Source: Panacagrimonas sp. (GTDB lineage Bacteria > Pseudomonadota > Gammaproteobacteria > Nevskiales > Nevskiaceae). Taken from it: DNA of 64,000 nucleotides. Where the stretch lies: the NCBI RefSeq assembly GCF_020697055.1, contig NZ_JAJFBP010000019.1:47283-111282 (forward strand), written 5' to 3'. Each line of letters opens with the position of its first letter. The stretch's first letter is position 1. The translations under genes were made by a program, and so were the position numbers. Positions 28,008 through 36,653 of this stretch are shown here, piece after piece. The notes under the pieces were generated by a model. It did no database searches and was not told where the DNA came from. It saw only the letters and a program-made list of their open reading frames with translations.

Positions 28008-28780
28008 GGCGCCGACCTCCCCGCCACCGCCGGCATTGGAAGTCGCAACAGATCCGGCGCCGCCGTTTCGCGCGCCATGCGCAACCCATGTCGGATCTCG
28101 GACACGTGCCGATGCTCGAGCTCCACCCACTTCTTCTGCGACGCGTCCCAGGTGCCGGCGTGCTTGCCGTCGGCGGAGAGGTAGAACAGGCCGACGCGAC
28201 CGACGCGCAGCACGTCGACGGTGCGGCCCTCGACCTCGGCGCGTTCGCTGGCGAGCGAACGGCCGTACTCGGCTTCGATCTGCCAGGCCTCGAGGATGCG
28301 TTTGAACTTGTCGGTGTTGGTCGCCGAAGGATCGCCCATCAGTTTCTTCAGCGAAGCCAGGCGCTCCTTTCGTTCGGTCGCCAGGAACGGCAGGTCCAAT
28401 GCGATGAACTGCTCGAGGCCCTGCACCATGCGCATCATCAGCGGCAGCAGTTCGCGCTCGGTGCGCTCCATCTCGTCGATCTGGCGCAGCAGGGAGGCCT
28501 TCTCGGCGTCCTGCGCCGAAACCAGCTCACCGAGCTGGTCGGCGTAGACGGTCAGCTGCTGCGCCTGCCAGCTGGCGCTGCGATAGCGCTCGAGCATCGA
28601 CCGGGTCTGGTCGTCGAGCTGATCGATCTTGCTTTGCGAGGCACGGGCCGCGCGATTGGTGTCGACGGTGGAGTCGATCGCCTTGGTGACCGGGTCCGAA
28701 GACTGCTGGGCCAGCGCCACGCCACCGAGGACCATCGCGAACAGCAGTGAGGCCGCAGTCCCGCTTCGTCGCAAATCCAT
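28004..28780 (-). CDS. DUF3450 protein, first gene of the TonB2-type operon
   Basis: 258 aa. Signal peptide from ATG 28780 (MDLRRSGTAASLLFAMVLGG), then a long helical, probably coiled-coil region (SKIDQLDDQTRSMLERYRSA) and a C-terminal part with GRVGLFYLSADGKHAGTWD. This is the DUF3450 family, encoded at the head of TtpC-ExbB2-ExbD2-TonB2 clusters in Vibrio and relatives. Periplasmic; function unknown. An upstream ATG at 28813 is in frame but would bury the signal peptide, and GGGGGAG before 28780 supports the shorter form. Confidence 0.88.
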   Translation of the reverse strand: MDLRRSGTAASLLFAMVLGGVALAQQSSDPVTKAIDSTVDTNRAARASQSKIDQLDDQTRSMLERYRSASWQAQQLTVYADQLGELVSAQDAEKASLLRQIDEMERTERELLPLMMRMVQGLEQFIALDLPFLATERKERLASLKKLMGDPSATNTDKFKRILEAWQIEAEYGRSLASERAEVEGRTVDVLRVGRVGLFYLSADGKHAGTWDASQKKWVELEHRHVSEIRHGLRMARETAAPDLLRLPMPAVAGRSAP

Positions 28781-28832
28781 CCCAGACGGTCTCCCCCTCG
28801 TTATGCGCGGCATCTTGCCCAGCCCGCGTCGC

Positions 28833-28838
28833 TAAAAT
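28833..28838 (+). promoter_or_regulatory. Possible -10 box of the rhodanese gene
   Basis: TAAAAT lies 35 bases before ATG 28874, in the divergent gap with the TonB2-type operon. No clear -35. Confidence 0.4.
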
Positions 28839-28873
28839 CCAGCAAACGAACGATTACACCCCGGAGGTTCCCC

Positions 28874-29254
28874 ATGGCCGCAGCGCACCCGCAGCATTCG
28901 CCCGGATTCCTGGCCCTGGTCGACGCCGCGCGACGCGAGGTACGCGAGATTCCCGCCGCCGACGTGCGCGGCGAACTCGAGGCGCGACCGCAGGCAGCCT
29001 TGATCGACGTGCGCGAGCAGTCGGAATTCGCCGCGGGTCACGTGATCGGCGCCGAGCACCTGAGCAAGGGCGTGATCGAGCGCGACATCGAGGCGCGCCA
29101 TCCCGACAAGCGCCAGCCGCTGTATCTCTACTGCGGCGGCGGATTCCGTTCGGCGCTGGCCGCGCACGCGCTCAAGCAGATGGGCTATCTGCAGGTGACC
29201 AGCATCGATGGGGGCTGGCGGGCGTTGAAGGACCTGTTGCCGACCGAACCGTGA
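28874..29254 (+). CDS. Rhodanese-like sulfurtransferase
   Basis: 126 aa, a single rhodanese domain. ALIDVREQSEFAAGHVIGAE is the domain start, and the active-site loop YCGGGFRSALAA carries the catalytic Cys. GGAGG lies 7 nt before ATG 28874. Such proteins move sulfane sulfur to acceptors; with the convergent cysH next door a link to sulfur assimilation is possible. No membrane segment or signal peptide is seen, so it is cytoplasmic. Confidence 0.93.
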   Translation: MAAAHPQHSPGFLALVDAARREVREIPAADVRGELEARPQAALIDVREQSEFAAGHVIGAEHLSKGVIERDIEARHPDKRQPLYLYCGGGFRSALAAHALKQMGYLQVTSIDGGWRALKDLLPTEP

Positions 29255-29258
29255 ACAC

Positions 29259-29298
29259 CGGGCTACGGGGCTGACGTGCAGTCCGGGCGAAGCCCGGG
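29259..29298. repeat. Partial F1 palindrome between rhodanese and cysH
   Basis: CCGGGCTACG (29259-29268) is followed by the hairpin CCGGGC-gaa-GCCCGG (29283-29297). The order of the halves differs from the complete F1 copies at 6.8 and 40.4 kb, so this is a rearranged or truncated copy in a convergent gap. Confidence 0.7.
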
Positions 29299-29309
29299 GC
29301 CCGATCCGT

Positions 29310-30005
29310 CTACAGGTGCAGCCCGCACTCCGTCTTCGGCTTGCCGACCCAGCGCCCGGCGCGTCCTTCGCCCGGCACCGTGCAGTGCGTGCATCCGATC
29401 GACGAGTAGCCGCGGTTCACCAGCGGATGGAATGGCAGGTGGTGCTCGCGGATGTAGGCGTCGCGCTCTTCGCGCGTGACGTCGATCATCGGGTTGAACT
29501 TGATCATGCCGCGGCGGATCTCGAACAGCGGCAGGCCCGCGCGATGGTCCGTCTGCCACGACATCAGGCTCGACACCCACACGTGATAATTGGGCTTGAT
29601 CGCCTCGAGCGGCTCGACCTTGTTCACCGAGCAGCAGAAGTCGGTGTCCTTGAGATACGTCTGCTCCTGCTGCGTGAACTGGTGCTTCCAGTCCTCGGCC
29701 TTCACGTCGACGACCTGCAGCTGGAACAGGTCGATCAGGTACTGGCGGTAATTCAGCGTCTCCGGGAAGTGATACCCGGTGTCGATGAAGTGGACCACCT
29801 GCTCGGGCCGGATGGTCGAGATCACGTGCAGGAAGTAGGCGGACGTGGCGGCGAACGAGGACGTCACCATCACCTTTTCGGGCGCGAAATCCAGGTACAG
29901 CTGGCGCAGCCGCTGCTCGAAGTTCAACGGCGCGTAGCGCTCGTTGAGAGCCTCGATCTGGACCTCGTTGAGGCCAGCGAAAGTGGACGCCTTTTCCATG
30001 TTCAT
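29310..30005 (-). CDS. cysH: Assimilatory (P)APS reductase CysH, iron-sulfur type
   Basis: 231 aa from ATG 30005; GTG 30041 would add 12 residues. The substrate loop is MVTSSFAATSA. Two Cys pairs, DFCCSVNKV and IGCTHC, are the [4Fe-4S] ligands of bacterial APS reductases, and the redox Cys is in the C-terminal TECGLHL. The plant-type/enteric PAPS reductase lacks the cluster, so APS is the more likely substrate. The enzyme makes sulfite for cysteine synthesis using thioredoxin. Other cys genes are not in the window. Confidence 0.93.
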   Translation of the reverse strand: MNMEKASTFAGLNEVQIEALNERYAPLNFEQRLRQLYLDFAPEKVMVTSSFAATSAYFLHVISTIRPEQVVHFIDTGYHFPETLNYRQYLIDLFQLQVVDVKAEDWKHQFTQQEQTYLKDTDFCCSVNKVEPLEAIKPNYHVWVSSLMSWQTDHRAGLPLFEIRRGMIKFNPMIDVTREERDAYIREHHLPFHPLVNRGYSSIGCTHCTVPGEGRAGRWVGKPKTECGLHL

Positions 30006-30191
30006 GAGACTTCTGACCGGCTCCGTGACCGCCGCCGGCACCTGCTTCTGATGGGGGTCCGGCAGTGTATGGGCGCAGTCCGGAATGCCTCAATCGGATC
30101 GGCTTCGAATGCCGGAAACGATATAAGGGTATGCCGATTCGCCCGAGACCTTGCAGGGCGAGCGATGTCGATGCGCGCCGGACCGGGCCGC

Positions 30192-30197
30192 TACAAT
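30192..30197 (+). promoter_or_regulatory. Probable -10 box of valS
   Basis: TACAAT, 26 bases before ATG 30224. The context GCTACAATGCGCGCC resembles the boxes before moxR (34652) and the nitronate monooxygenase gene (59990). Confidence 0.5.
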
Positions 30198-30223
30198 GCG
30201 CGCCCTCGCGAGAAATACCGTTC

Positions 30224-32995
30224 ATGGACAAGACCTTCGAACCCGGACCCATCGAGGCGCGCTGGCGCGCGACCTGGGAGGATCAGGGCTGCTACGCGCC
30301 CTCGGGCCAAGGGGAGCCGTACAGCATCCTGATCCCGCCGCCGAACGTGACCGGCACGCTGCACATGGGTCACGCATTCCAGCACACGATCATGGACGCG
30401 CTGATCCGCCACGCGCGCATGAGCGGTCGCGACACGCTCTGGCAGATGGGCACCGACCACGCCGGCATCGCCACGCAGATGGTGGTGGAGCGCAACCTCA
30501 AGCTCGAAGGCGTCGCGCGTCACGATCTCGGACGCGAAAAGTTCGTCGAAAAGGTCTGGGAGTGGAAGGCGCACTCGGGCGGGATCATCGAACAGCAGAT
30601 CCGCCGGCTCGGCAGCTCGGTGGACTGGTCGCGCAACCGCTTCACGATGGACGAGGGCTATTCAAAGGCGGTCATCGAGCACTTCGTGCGGCTCCACGAG
30701 AAGGGGTTGATCTACCGCGGCAAGCGCCTGGTCAACTGGGACCCGGTGCTGCAGACCGCGATCTCCGATCTCGAGGTGGTCAACGAGGAGGAGAACGGCA
30801 AGCTCTGGCACTTCCGCTACCCGCTGAGCGACGGTTCCGGTCACCTCGTGGTCGCGACCACGCGTCCCGAAACGATGCTCGGCGACACCGCCGTCGCGGT
30901 GCATCCGGAAGACGAGCGCTACCGGCACCTGATCGGCAAGACCGTGCGTCTGCCGCTGGCCGAGCGCGACATCCCGGTGATCGCGGACGACTACGTCGAC
31001 CGCGAGTTCGGCACCGGCGTGGTGAAGATCACGCCCGCGCACGATTTCAACGACTACCAGGTCGGGCAGCGCCACGGACTGGCGCAGATCAACATCCTGA
31101 CGCCGACCGCGACGCTCAACGACACGGTGCCGGAGCGCTATCGCGGTCTCGACCGCTACGTCGCGCGCAAGCGCGTGGTCGCCGATCTCGATGCGCTCGG
31201 CCTGGTCGAGAAGATCGAGGACCACAAGCTGAAAGTGCCGCGCGGCGATCGCAGCGGCGCCGTGCTCGAGCCCTATCTCACCGACCAATGGTTCGTCGAT
31301 CTCACGCGCAAGACGCCCGACGGCGGCTGGACGAAGATCATCAAGCCCGCGCTCGACGTGTTCGCCGACGGCCGCATCACGTTCGTGCTCGACAACATCC
31401 AGGACTGGTGCATCTCGCGCCAGCTCTGGTGGGGCCATCGCATCCCGGCGTGGTACGACGCCGAAGGCAATGTGTACGTGGGCCGCAGCGAGGACGAGGT
31501 GCGGCGCAAGCATCCGCATCTGCATCCGTCGGAAGGCGGCCACAAGCTCACGCTGCGCCAGGACGACGACGTGTTCGACACGTGGTTCTCGTCCGACATC
31601 TGGCCGCTGGCGACGCTGGGCTGGCCCAACGACGATGCGGCGCTGAAGAAGTTCTATCCGAGCAGCGTGCTGGTCACCGGCTTCGACATCATCTTCTTCT
31701 GGGTGGCCCGCATGGTGATGATGGGCCAGTACTTCATGGACGACGTGCCGTTCCGCGAGGTCTACATCACCGGCCTGGTGCGCGACCCCGAAGGCAACAA
31801 GATGTCCAAGTCCAAGGGCAACATCCTGGATCCGCTCGACGTCGTCGACGGCATCCAGCTCGAAGACCTGGTGAAGAAGCGCACCACCGGCCTGATGAAG
31901 CCCGAGACCGCGCCCAAGATCGAGGCCAAGACGCGCAAGGACTATCCGAGGGGCATCGACGCGGTGGGCTCCGATGCGCTGCGCTTCACGTTCGCCGCGC
32001 TGGCCACGCAAGGCCGCGACATCCGTTTCGACGCCGCGCGCGCCGCCGGCTATCGCAACTTCTGCAACAAGATCTGGAATGCCGCGCGCTACGTGCTGAT
32101 GAACTGCGAAGGCCAGGACTGCGGCGTCGACGCCGCCCTGCCCTTCGAACTCTCCACGGCGGATCGCTGGATCGTCTCGGCGCTGCAGAAACTCGAGGCC
32201 GAGTGCGCCGAACATTTCCGCACGTACCGCTTCGACCTGCTCAGCACCGCGCTCTACCAGTTCATCTGGAACGAGTACTGCGACTGGTACCTGGAACTGT
32301 CCAAGCCGGCGCTGCAGAACGGCAGCGACGAACAGCAGCGCGGCACCCGTCGCACGCTGGTGCGCGTGCTCGAGACCTGGCTGCGCCTGCTGCATCCGCT
32401 GATGCCGTTCATCACCGAGGAGGTGTGGCAGCGCGTCGCGCCGCTCGCGGGCGCCAAGGGCGACACCGTGATGCTGCAGCGCTACCCGGTCGCGCAGCCG
32501 GAGAAGATCGACGCCTCGGCCGAATCCGACATCGAGTGGCTCAAGGGCTTCATCCTCGGCCTGCGCCAGATCCGCGGTGAAATGGACATCTCGCCGGGCA
32601 AGGCGCTGCCGGTGCTGGTGCAGAACGCGAGCGCCGCCGACCTCGAGCGCGTCGACCAGCAGCGCGCCAGCATCGAGTTCCTCGCGCGCGTCGAGTCGTT
32701 GCGCGTGCTGAACGACGGCGAGACCCCGCCGCAATCGGCCAGCGCGCTGCTCGGCGCGATGCGCCTGCTGGTGCCGATGGCCGGGCTGATCGACAAGGAC
32801 GCCGAGCTCGCGCGCCTGTCGCGCCAGATCACCAAGCTCGAAGAGGACCTGGGCAAGGTCGAGACGCGCATCGCCAATCCCAACTTCGGCAAGGCGCCCG
32901 CGGCGGTGCAGCAGCAGGCACGCGATCTGGCGGAGAAGCAGCGGCGCGATCTGGCTGCATTGCGCGAGCAGAGCGAGAAGATCGCGGCGCTTTGA
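30224..32995 (+). CDS. valS: Valyl-tRNA synthetase
   Basis: 923 aa, full length. Class I motifs: HMGH in [15 protein letters not shown] and KMSKSKGN. The editing domain carries [20 protein letters not shown], and the C-terminal coiled coil ([20 protein letters not shown]) binds the tRNA. Start ATG 30224, 26 bases after a TACAAT box. It stands alone; the patatin gene converges 22 bp downstream. Confidence 0.98.
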   Translation: MDKTFEPGPIEARWRATWEDQGCYAPSGQGEPYSILIPPPNVTGTLHMGHAFQHTIMDALIRHARMSGRDTLWQMGTDHAGIATQMVVERNLKLEGVARHDLGREKFVEKVWEWKAHSGGIIEQQIRRLGSSVDWSRNRFTMDEGYSKAVIEHFVRLHEKGLIYRGKRLVNWDPVLQTAISDLEVVNEEENGKLWHFRYPLSDGSGHLVVATTRPETMLGDTAVAVHPEDERYRHLIGKTVRLPLAERDIPVIADDYVDREFGTGVVKITPAHDFNDYQVGQRHGLAQINILTPTATLNDTVPERYRGLDRYVARKRVVADLDALGLVEKIEDHKLKVPRGDRSGAVLEPYLTDQWFVDLTRKTPDGGWTKIIKPALDVFADGRITFVLDNIQDWCISRQLWWGHRIPAWYDAEGNVYVGRSEDEVRRKHPHLHPSEGGHKLTLRQDDDVFDTWFSSDIWPLATLGWPNDDAALKKFYPSSVLVTGFDIIFFWVARMVMMGQYFMDDVPFREVYITGLVRDPEGNKMSKSKGNILDPLDVVDGIQLEDLVKKRTTGLMKPETAPKIEAKTRKDYPRGIDAVGSDALRFTFAALATQGRDIRFDAARAAGYRNFCNKIWNAARYVLMNCEGQDCGVDAALPFELSTADRWIVSALQKLEAECAEHFRTYRFDLLSTALYQFIWNEYCDWYLELSKPALQNGSDEQQRGTRRTLVRVLETWLRLLHPLMPFITEEVWQRVAPLAGAKGDTVMLQRYPVAQPEKIDASAESDIEWLKGFILGLRQIRGEMDISPGKALPVLVQNASAADLERVDQQRASIEFLARVESLRVLNDGETPPQSASALLGAMRLLVPMAGLIDKDAELARLSRQITKLEEDLGKVETRIANPNFGKAPAAVQQQARDLAEKQRRDLAALREQSEKIAAL

Positions 32996-33017
32996 CGGCT
33001 TGTGATTTTGCGGCGGG

Positions 33018-34568
33018 TTACGCCGCGTCCGGCTTCTGCGACGACCGCACCACCCGCAATCCCGGCTTGCGCGGCTGGATCGGCGCCGGGGGAGCGACTT
33101 TCCGGCCTTCGAGCCGCTGCACGCAGCGATCGAGCGTCTGCGCGATCGCCGTCTGGATGCGGATCATCTCGATGCGCGGCCACGCGGCGCGCTCGCCTTC
33201 GAACATGAAGCGCTGCACGTCGGCGAGCTTGGGATTCTTGGTCACGTTCGCGTAACGCCAGAGACTCACCTCCGGGAAGATGTTGATGTTCCCGCGATAG
33301 TCCTGGTCGAGGATGCTCGTGGCCGTGTCGATCGTCTGTCCGATCGACGGGATCGGCAGCACCTGGCGCGCCAGCTTGAGCAGGCCGCTGGCCTGCGAAC
33401 GCACCGTTGCGCCCGCGTAGATCTTGGCGCCGTGCACCAGGCCGCGCGCACCGGGCTCGCGCCGCGTCTGGAACGGGATCACGTGCGGGTTGGTCTGGCT
33501 GACGATGAAGTGGTTGACGTTGTGCAGGCGACGCAGCCGCAGCATCGGCAGATCCGATTTCAGCGAGCCGTCGTTCCAGCGCAGCAGCGGCATCCACGGC
33601 GTGCGCTCGTTGAGCTCGTCGCGCGTCATCAGCAGCACGGGCGGGAACAGGATCGGCACCGCGCAGCTGGCCAGCACCGCCTCGCGCAGGTACAGGTACG
33701 GGAACGTCAGGTAGTTGAGCAGCCGCGGCGGCTGGTTGGCGCCGGCCGGCGAGACGGTGATGTTCACGATGCGGCCCGACAGCTTGTACGCCTCGTCGAA
33801 ACACAGGTCCTTGACGTTCTTGGCGATGGCGCGCCGCAGCTGGCCCTGGTCCATCAGCGCGCGCCGCCGCCACATCTGCTTGGGATTGAGCACGCGCCAG
33901 AAGTGGTAGTACGCGCTTTCCGGGTCCAGCAGGCTCTCGACCTCGTCGGGACCGCGCGTGCCCACCGTGGCGGCGACGATGCTGCCGGCGCTGGAACCCG
34001 ACATCACCACCGGCAGGACGTTTTCGCGGAACAGCGCCTTGACCACGCCGACGTGGAACAGGCCCAGCGTCGCGCCGCCCGAGAGCATCAGCGAGGAGCG
34101 GCCGTACGACTGCGCCGTCTCCTGGAAGAACTTGTGTTTCTCTCCGGCGCCGAACGACGGATCGTCGGTCTCGCACAGTTCCTCGAGCGCCGAGCAGACC
34201 TCGGCGACGTAGTCGACGATCAGCTGCTTGGTTCCCAGGCGCGCGTGCGCGTAGATCTCCGGATTGCCGACATTGCCCAGGTTCCAGTGCAGGCCCTGGC
34301 GCAGGTGATGCGCCAGTCGCAGTACCGCGCCTTCCTCGCGACAGATGCGGATGTGGCGCAGGCGCGAACGGATCAGGCGCCAGTCGTACAGATCGGAGGT
34401 CTCGTCGGCCTTCCAGTCGTCGAGCCCGTCATGCCGATCCAGCGACGCCGCGGCCTCGCGCCAGGTCCGATAGTCCTGCGCGTGGGCGAGTGCCTGCTGG
34501 GTGTCGCGAAGTCGACGTTTCAAGCGTCGGAGCCTGTCGATGAACGAACGGTATGGTCCTCCATCCAC
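33018..34568 (-). CDS. Patatin-like phospholipase / acylglycerol lipase with DUF3336
   Basis: 516 aa. Residues ~1-155 match the DUF3336 domain (YRTWREAAASLDRHDGLDDW) found before patatin in eukaryotic TGL/SDP1 lipases and bacterial relatives. The patatin core starts with MLSGGATLGLFHVG; the dyad is Ser193 (MSGSSAGSIV) and Asp332 (WNDGSLKSDLP). It is likely a cytoplasmic serine lipase acting on neutral lipid or phospholipid, perhaps for storage lipid. It is monocistronic and divergent from the moxR operon. Confidence 0.92.
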   Translation of the reverse strand: MDGGPYRSFIDRLRRLKRRLRDTQQALAHAQDYRTWREAAASLDRHDGLDDWKADETSDLYDWRLIRSRLRHIRICREEGAVLRLAHHLRQGLHWNLGNVGNPEIYAHARLGTKQLIVDYVAEVCSALEELCETDDPSFGAGEKHKFFQETAQSYGRSSLMLSGGATLGLFHVGVVKALFRENVLPVVMSGSSAGSIVAATVGTRGPDEVESLLDPESAYYHFWRVLNPKQMWRRRALMDQGQLRRAIAKNVKDLCFDEAYKLSGRIVNITVSPAGANQPPRLLNYLTFPYLYLREAVLASCAVPILFPPVLLMTRDELNERTPWMPLLRWNDGSLKSDLPMLRLRRLHNVNHFIVSQTNPHVIPFQTRREPGARGLVHGAKIYAGATVRSQASGLLKLARQVLPIPSIGQTIDTATSILDQDYRGNINIFPEVSLWRYANVTKNPKLADVQRFMFEGERAAWPRIEMIRIQTAIAQTLDRCVQRLEGRKVAPPAPIQPRKPGLRVVRSSQKPDAA

Positions 34569-34651
34569 AGCGCCCCCTTCAATCGCACACGGCTAGGCAC
34601 GGCTTCGGATTGACAGGGGCGGTTCGATCAGGGTCGTGCAGGGCTTGCCGC

Positions 34652-34657
34652 TACACT
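34652..34657 (+). promoter_or_regulatory. Possible -10 box of the moxR operon
   Basis: TACACT, 32 bases before ATG 34690, in the divergent gap with the patatin gene. Confidence 0.4.
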
Positions 34658-34689
34658 GCCGCATCCTCGTTCCGAAGATCCGCCACTGA

Positions 34690-35601
34690 ATGAACGCTGC
34701 GCTCAAGGCCGCTCAGACCGCGCTCAACGCCATCATCCTCGGCAAGGAAGCGCAGCTGAAGCTGGCGCTGACCTGCCTGGTGGCACGGGGTCATCTGCTG
34801 ATCGAAGACATCCCGGGCGTGGGCAAGACCACGCTGGCACTGGCGCTGGCGCGCGTGCTCGGGCTCGATTTCCAGCGCGTGCAGTTCACCTCCGACCTGC
34901 TGCCAGCGGACATCCTCGGCGTGTCGATCTACGAGCAGGCGTCGTCGTCGTTCCGCTTTCATCCGGGACCGGTGTTCGCGCAGATCATGCTGGCCGACGA
35001 GGTCAACCGCGCCAGCCCCAAGACGCAGTCCGCGCTGCTCGAAGCCATGGAGGAACGCCAGGTCACCGCCGAGGGCGAGACGCGCCGACTGCCTGAGCCG
35101 TTCTTCGTGATCGCCACGCAGAACCCGGCGCACCAGATCGGCACGTTCCCGCTGCCCGAGTCGCAGCTCGACCGTTTCCTGATGCGCCTGTCGCTGGGCT
35201 ATCCGCCGATCGTGGCCGAGCGCGCGCTGCTGATGGAACGCGACCGCCGCGACCTGCTGTCCGAGATCACGCCTTCGCTGCGGCCGGCCGAACTGCTCGA
35301 TCTGCAGGCGCAGGCGCGCGAGGTGAAGACCGCACCGGCGCTGATCGATTACATCCTCGCGCTGCTGCGCGCCACGCGTGAGCACGCCGGACTGCGCCAG
35401 GGCCTGTCGCCGCGCGCGGGGCTGTCGCTGCGCCGCGCCGCGCAGGCGTTCGCGCTGATCGACGGTCGCAGCGCGGTGATTCCCGAGGACGTGCAGGCGG
35501 TGTTCGTGGCCTGCGTGGGTCATCGCCTGCTGCCCGCCACGGAGGCCGACGGCGGCGCACCGACCGCCGAGGAGATCCTGGTGGGGGTGGCGATTCCGTG
35601 A
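34690..35601 (+). CDS. MoxR-type AAA+ ATPase
   Basis: 303 aa. Walker A is EDIPGVGKTT, Walker B is IMLADEVNRASPKTQSALLE, sensor 1 lies in FFVIATQNPAHQIG, and PLPESQLDRFLMR supplies the arginine region. MoxR proteins are chaperone-like ATPases that act with DUF58 and transglutaminase partners, exactly the next two genes. The stop overlaps the start of the DUF58 gene (GTGA). Confidence 0.96.
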   Translation: MNAALKAAQTALNAIILGKEAQLKLALTCLVARGHLLIEDIPGVGKTTLALALARVLGLDFQRVQFTSDLLPADILGVSIYEQASSSFRFHPGPVFAQIMLADEVNRASPKTQSALLEAMEERQVTAEGETRRLPEPFFVIATQNPAHQIGTFPLPESQLDRFLMRLSLGYPPIVAERALLMERDRRDLLSEITPSLRPAELLDLQAQAREVKTAPALIDYILALLRATREHAGLRQGLSPRAGLSLRRAAQAFALIDGRSAVIPEDVQAVFVACVGHRLLPATEADGGAPTAEEILVGVAIP

Positions 35602-36653
35602 GACGGGAGACGGGAGACGAGAGACGGGAGACGGGAGGCACGGCGGCCGCTCTTCTCCCGTCTCTCGTCTCCCTTCTCCCGTTCCTCCACCCGCTGCGCT
35701 GGCTCCGCCAACGCATCGACGCCTGGGTCCTGGCGCGCGTCCACAAACGTCCCGGGCCGATCGAGGTGCCGCGCAACCGCGTCTACATCGTGCCGACACG
35801 CTTCGGCTGGGGATTCGCGCTGATGTGCATCGTGATGCTCGCGGGCGCGATGAACTACTCGAACAGCATGGCGTTCGCGCTGAGCTTCCTGCTGATGGGG
35901 CTCGGCCTGGTGTGCATGCACCACACGCACGCCAACCTGGTCCACGTGCAGCTGCGTGCCGGTCGCGTGCGCCCCATCTACGCCGGCGAACCCGCGCACT
36001 TCGAGATCGTCGTCGACAACGCGGCGTCGCACGTGCGCTACGCGCTCGCCGCGAGCTGGGCACGCGAGACCAACGCCGAGCCGGCCAGCGACGTGCCGGC
36101 GCAGGGCTTCACCAGCGTCAACCTGTCGCGCATCGCGCCGCGTCGCGGATGGCTCGAGGCCGGCATCTTCGAGATCAGCACCGAGTTTCCGCTGGGCCTG
36201 TTCCACGCCTGGACCTGGGCGCACCTGGACATGCGCTGCCTGGTGTTCCCGCATCCCGCGCGTCCGGGCGTGCCGCCGCCGCTGAGCGCCGGAAGCGGCG
36301 GCACCGCCGGCGCCGGACGCAGCGGCCAGGACGAGTTCGCGGGGCTGCGCGACTACCAGCGCGGCGATGCGATGCGCAGCATCCACTGGAAGAGTCTGCC
36401 CAAGTCGGGCACGCCGATGGTCAAGCTGTTCAGCGAAACCGTCGAACAGGCGCTGTGGCTGAACTGGGATTCGGCGCCGGGACAGGACATCGAGGCGCGG
36501 CTGTCGCAGTTGGCGCGCTGGATCCTCGACGCCGACGGCGAAGGCCGCGCCTACGGCCTGCGACTGCCCGGCGTGAACCTCGCGCCCGGGCTCGGCGAGA
36601 TGCATCGCTTCGAATGCCTGAAGGCGCTGGCGTTGTTCGGCCGCGAGAAATGA
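35598..36653 (+). CDS. DUF58 protein with repeat-encoded N-terminus
   Basis: 351 aa. Two membrane helices (RFGWGFALMCIVMLAGAMNY and AFALSFLLMGLGLVCMHHTH) precede a vWA-like DUF58 region with DEFAGLRDYQRGDAMRSIHW, the family signature. Conserved sequence already begins at LRWLRQRIDAW, and the only in-frame ATG/GTG/TTG before it is GTG 35598, which overlaps the moxR stop. Residues 2-30 (from RRETGDERRETGG) are encoded by an F2 inverted repeat. They are not conserved family sequence, so the repeat has become an N-terminal extension. Confidence 0.9.
   Translation: MRRETGDERRETGGTAAALLPSLVSLLPFLHPLRWLRQRIDAWVLARVHKRPGPIEVPRNRVYIVPTRFGWGFALMCIVMLAGAMNYSNSMAFALSFLLMGLGLVCMHHTHANLVHVQLRAGRVRPIYAGEPAHFEIVVDNAASHVRYALAASWARETNAEPASDVPAQGFTSVNLSRIAPRRGWLEAGIFEISTEFPLGLFHAWTWAHLDMRCLVFPHPARPGVPPPLSAGSGGTAGAGRSGQDEFAGLRDYQRGDAMRSIHWKSLPKSGTPMVKLFSETVEQALWLNWDSAPGQDIEARLSQLARWILDADGEGRAYGLRLPGVNLAPGLGEMHRFECLKALALFGREK
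35602..35687. repeat. F2 inverted repeat inside the 5' end of the DUF58 gene
   Basis: Perfect 20-nt arms GGGAGACGAGAGACGGGAGA (35612-35631) and the inverted copy at 35654-35673 sit within longer tandem runs of GAGACGG. The element starts immediately after the GTGA overlap of moxR and DUF58 and is translated in frame. Confidence 0.9.
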
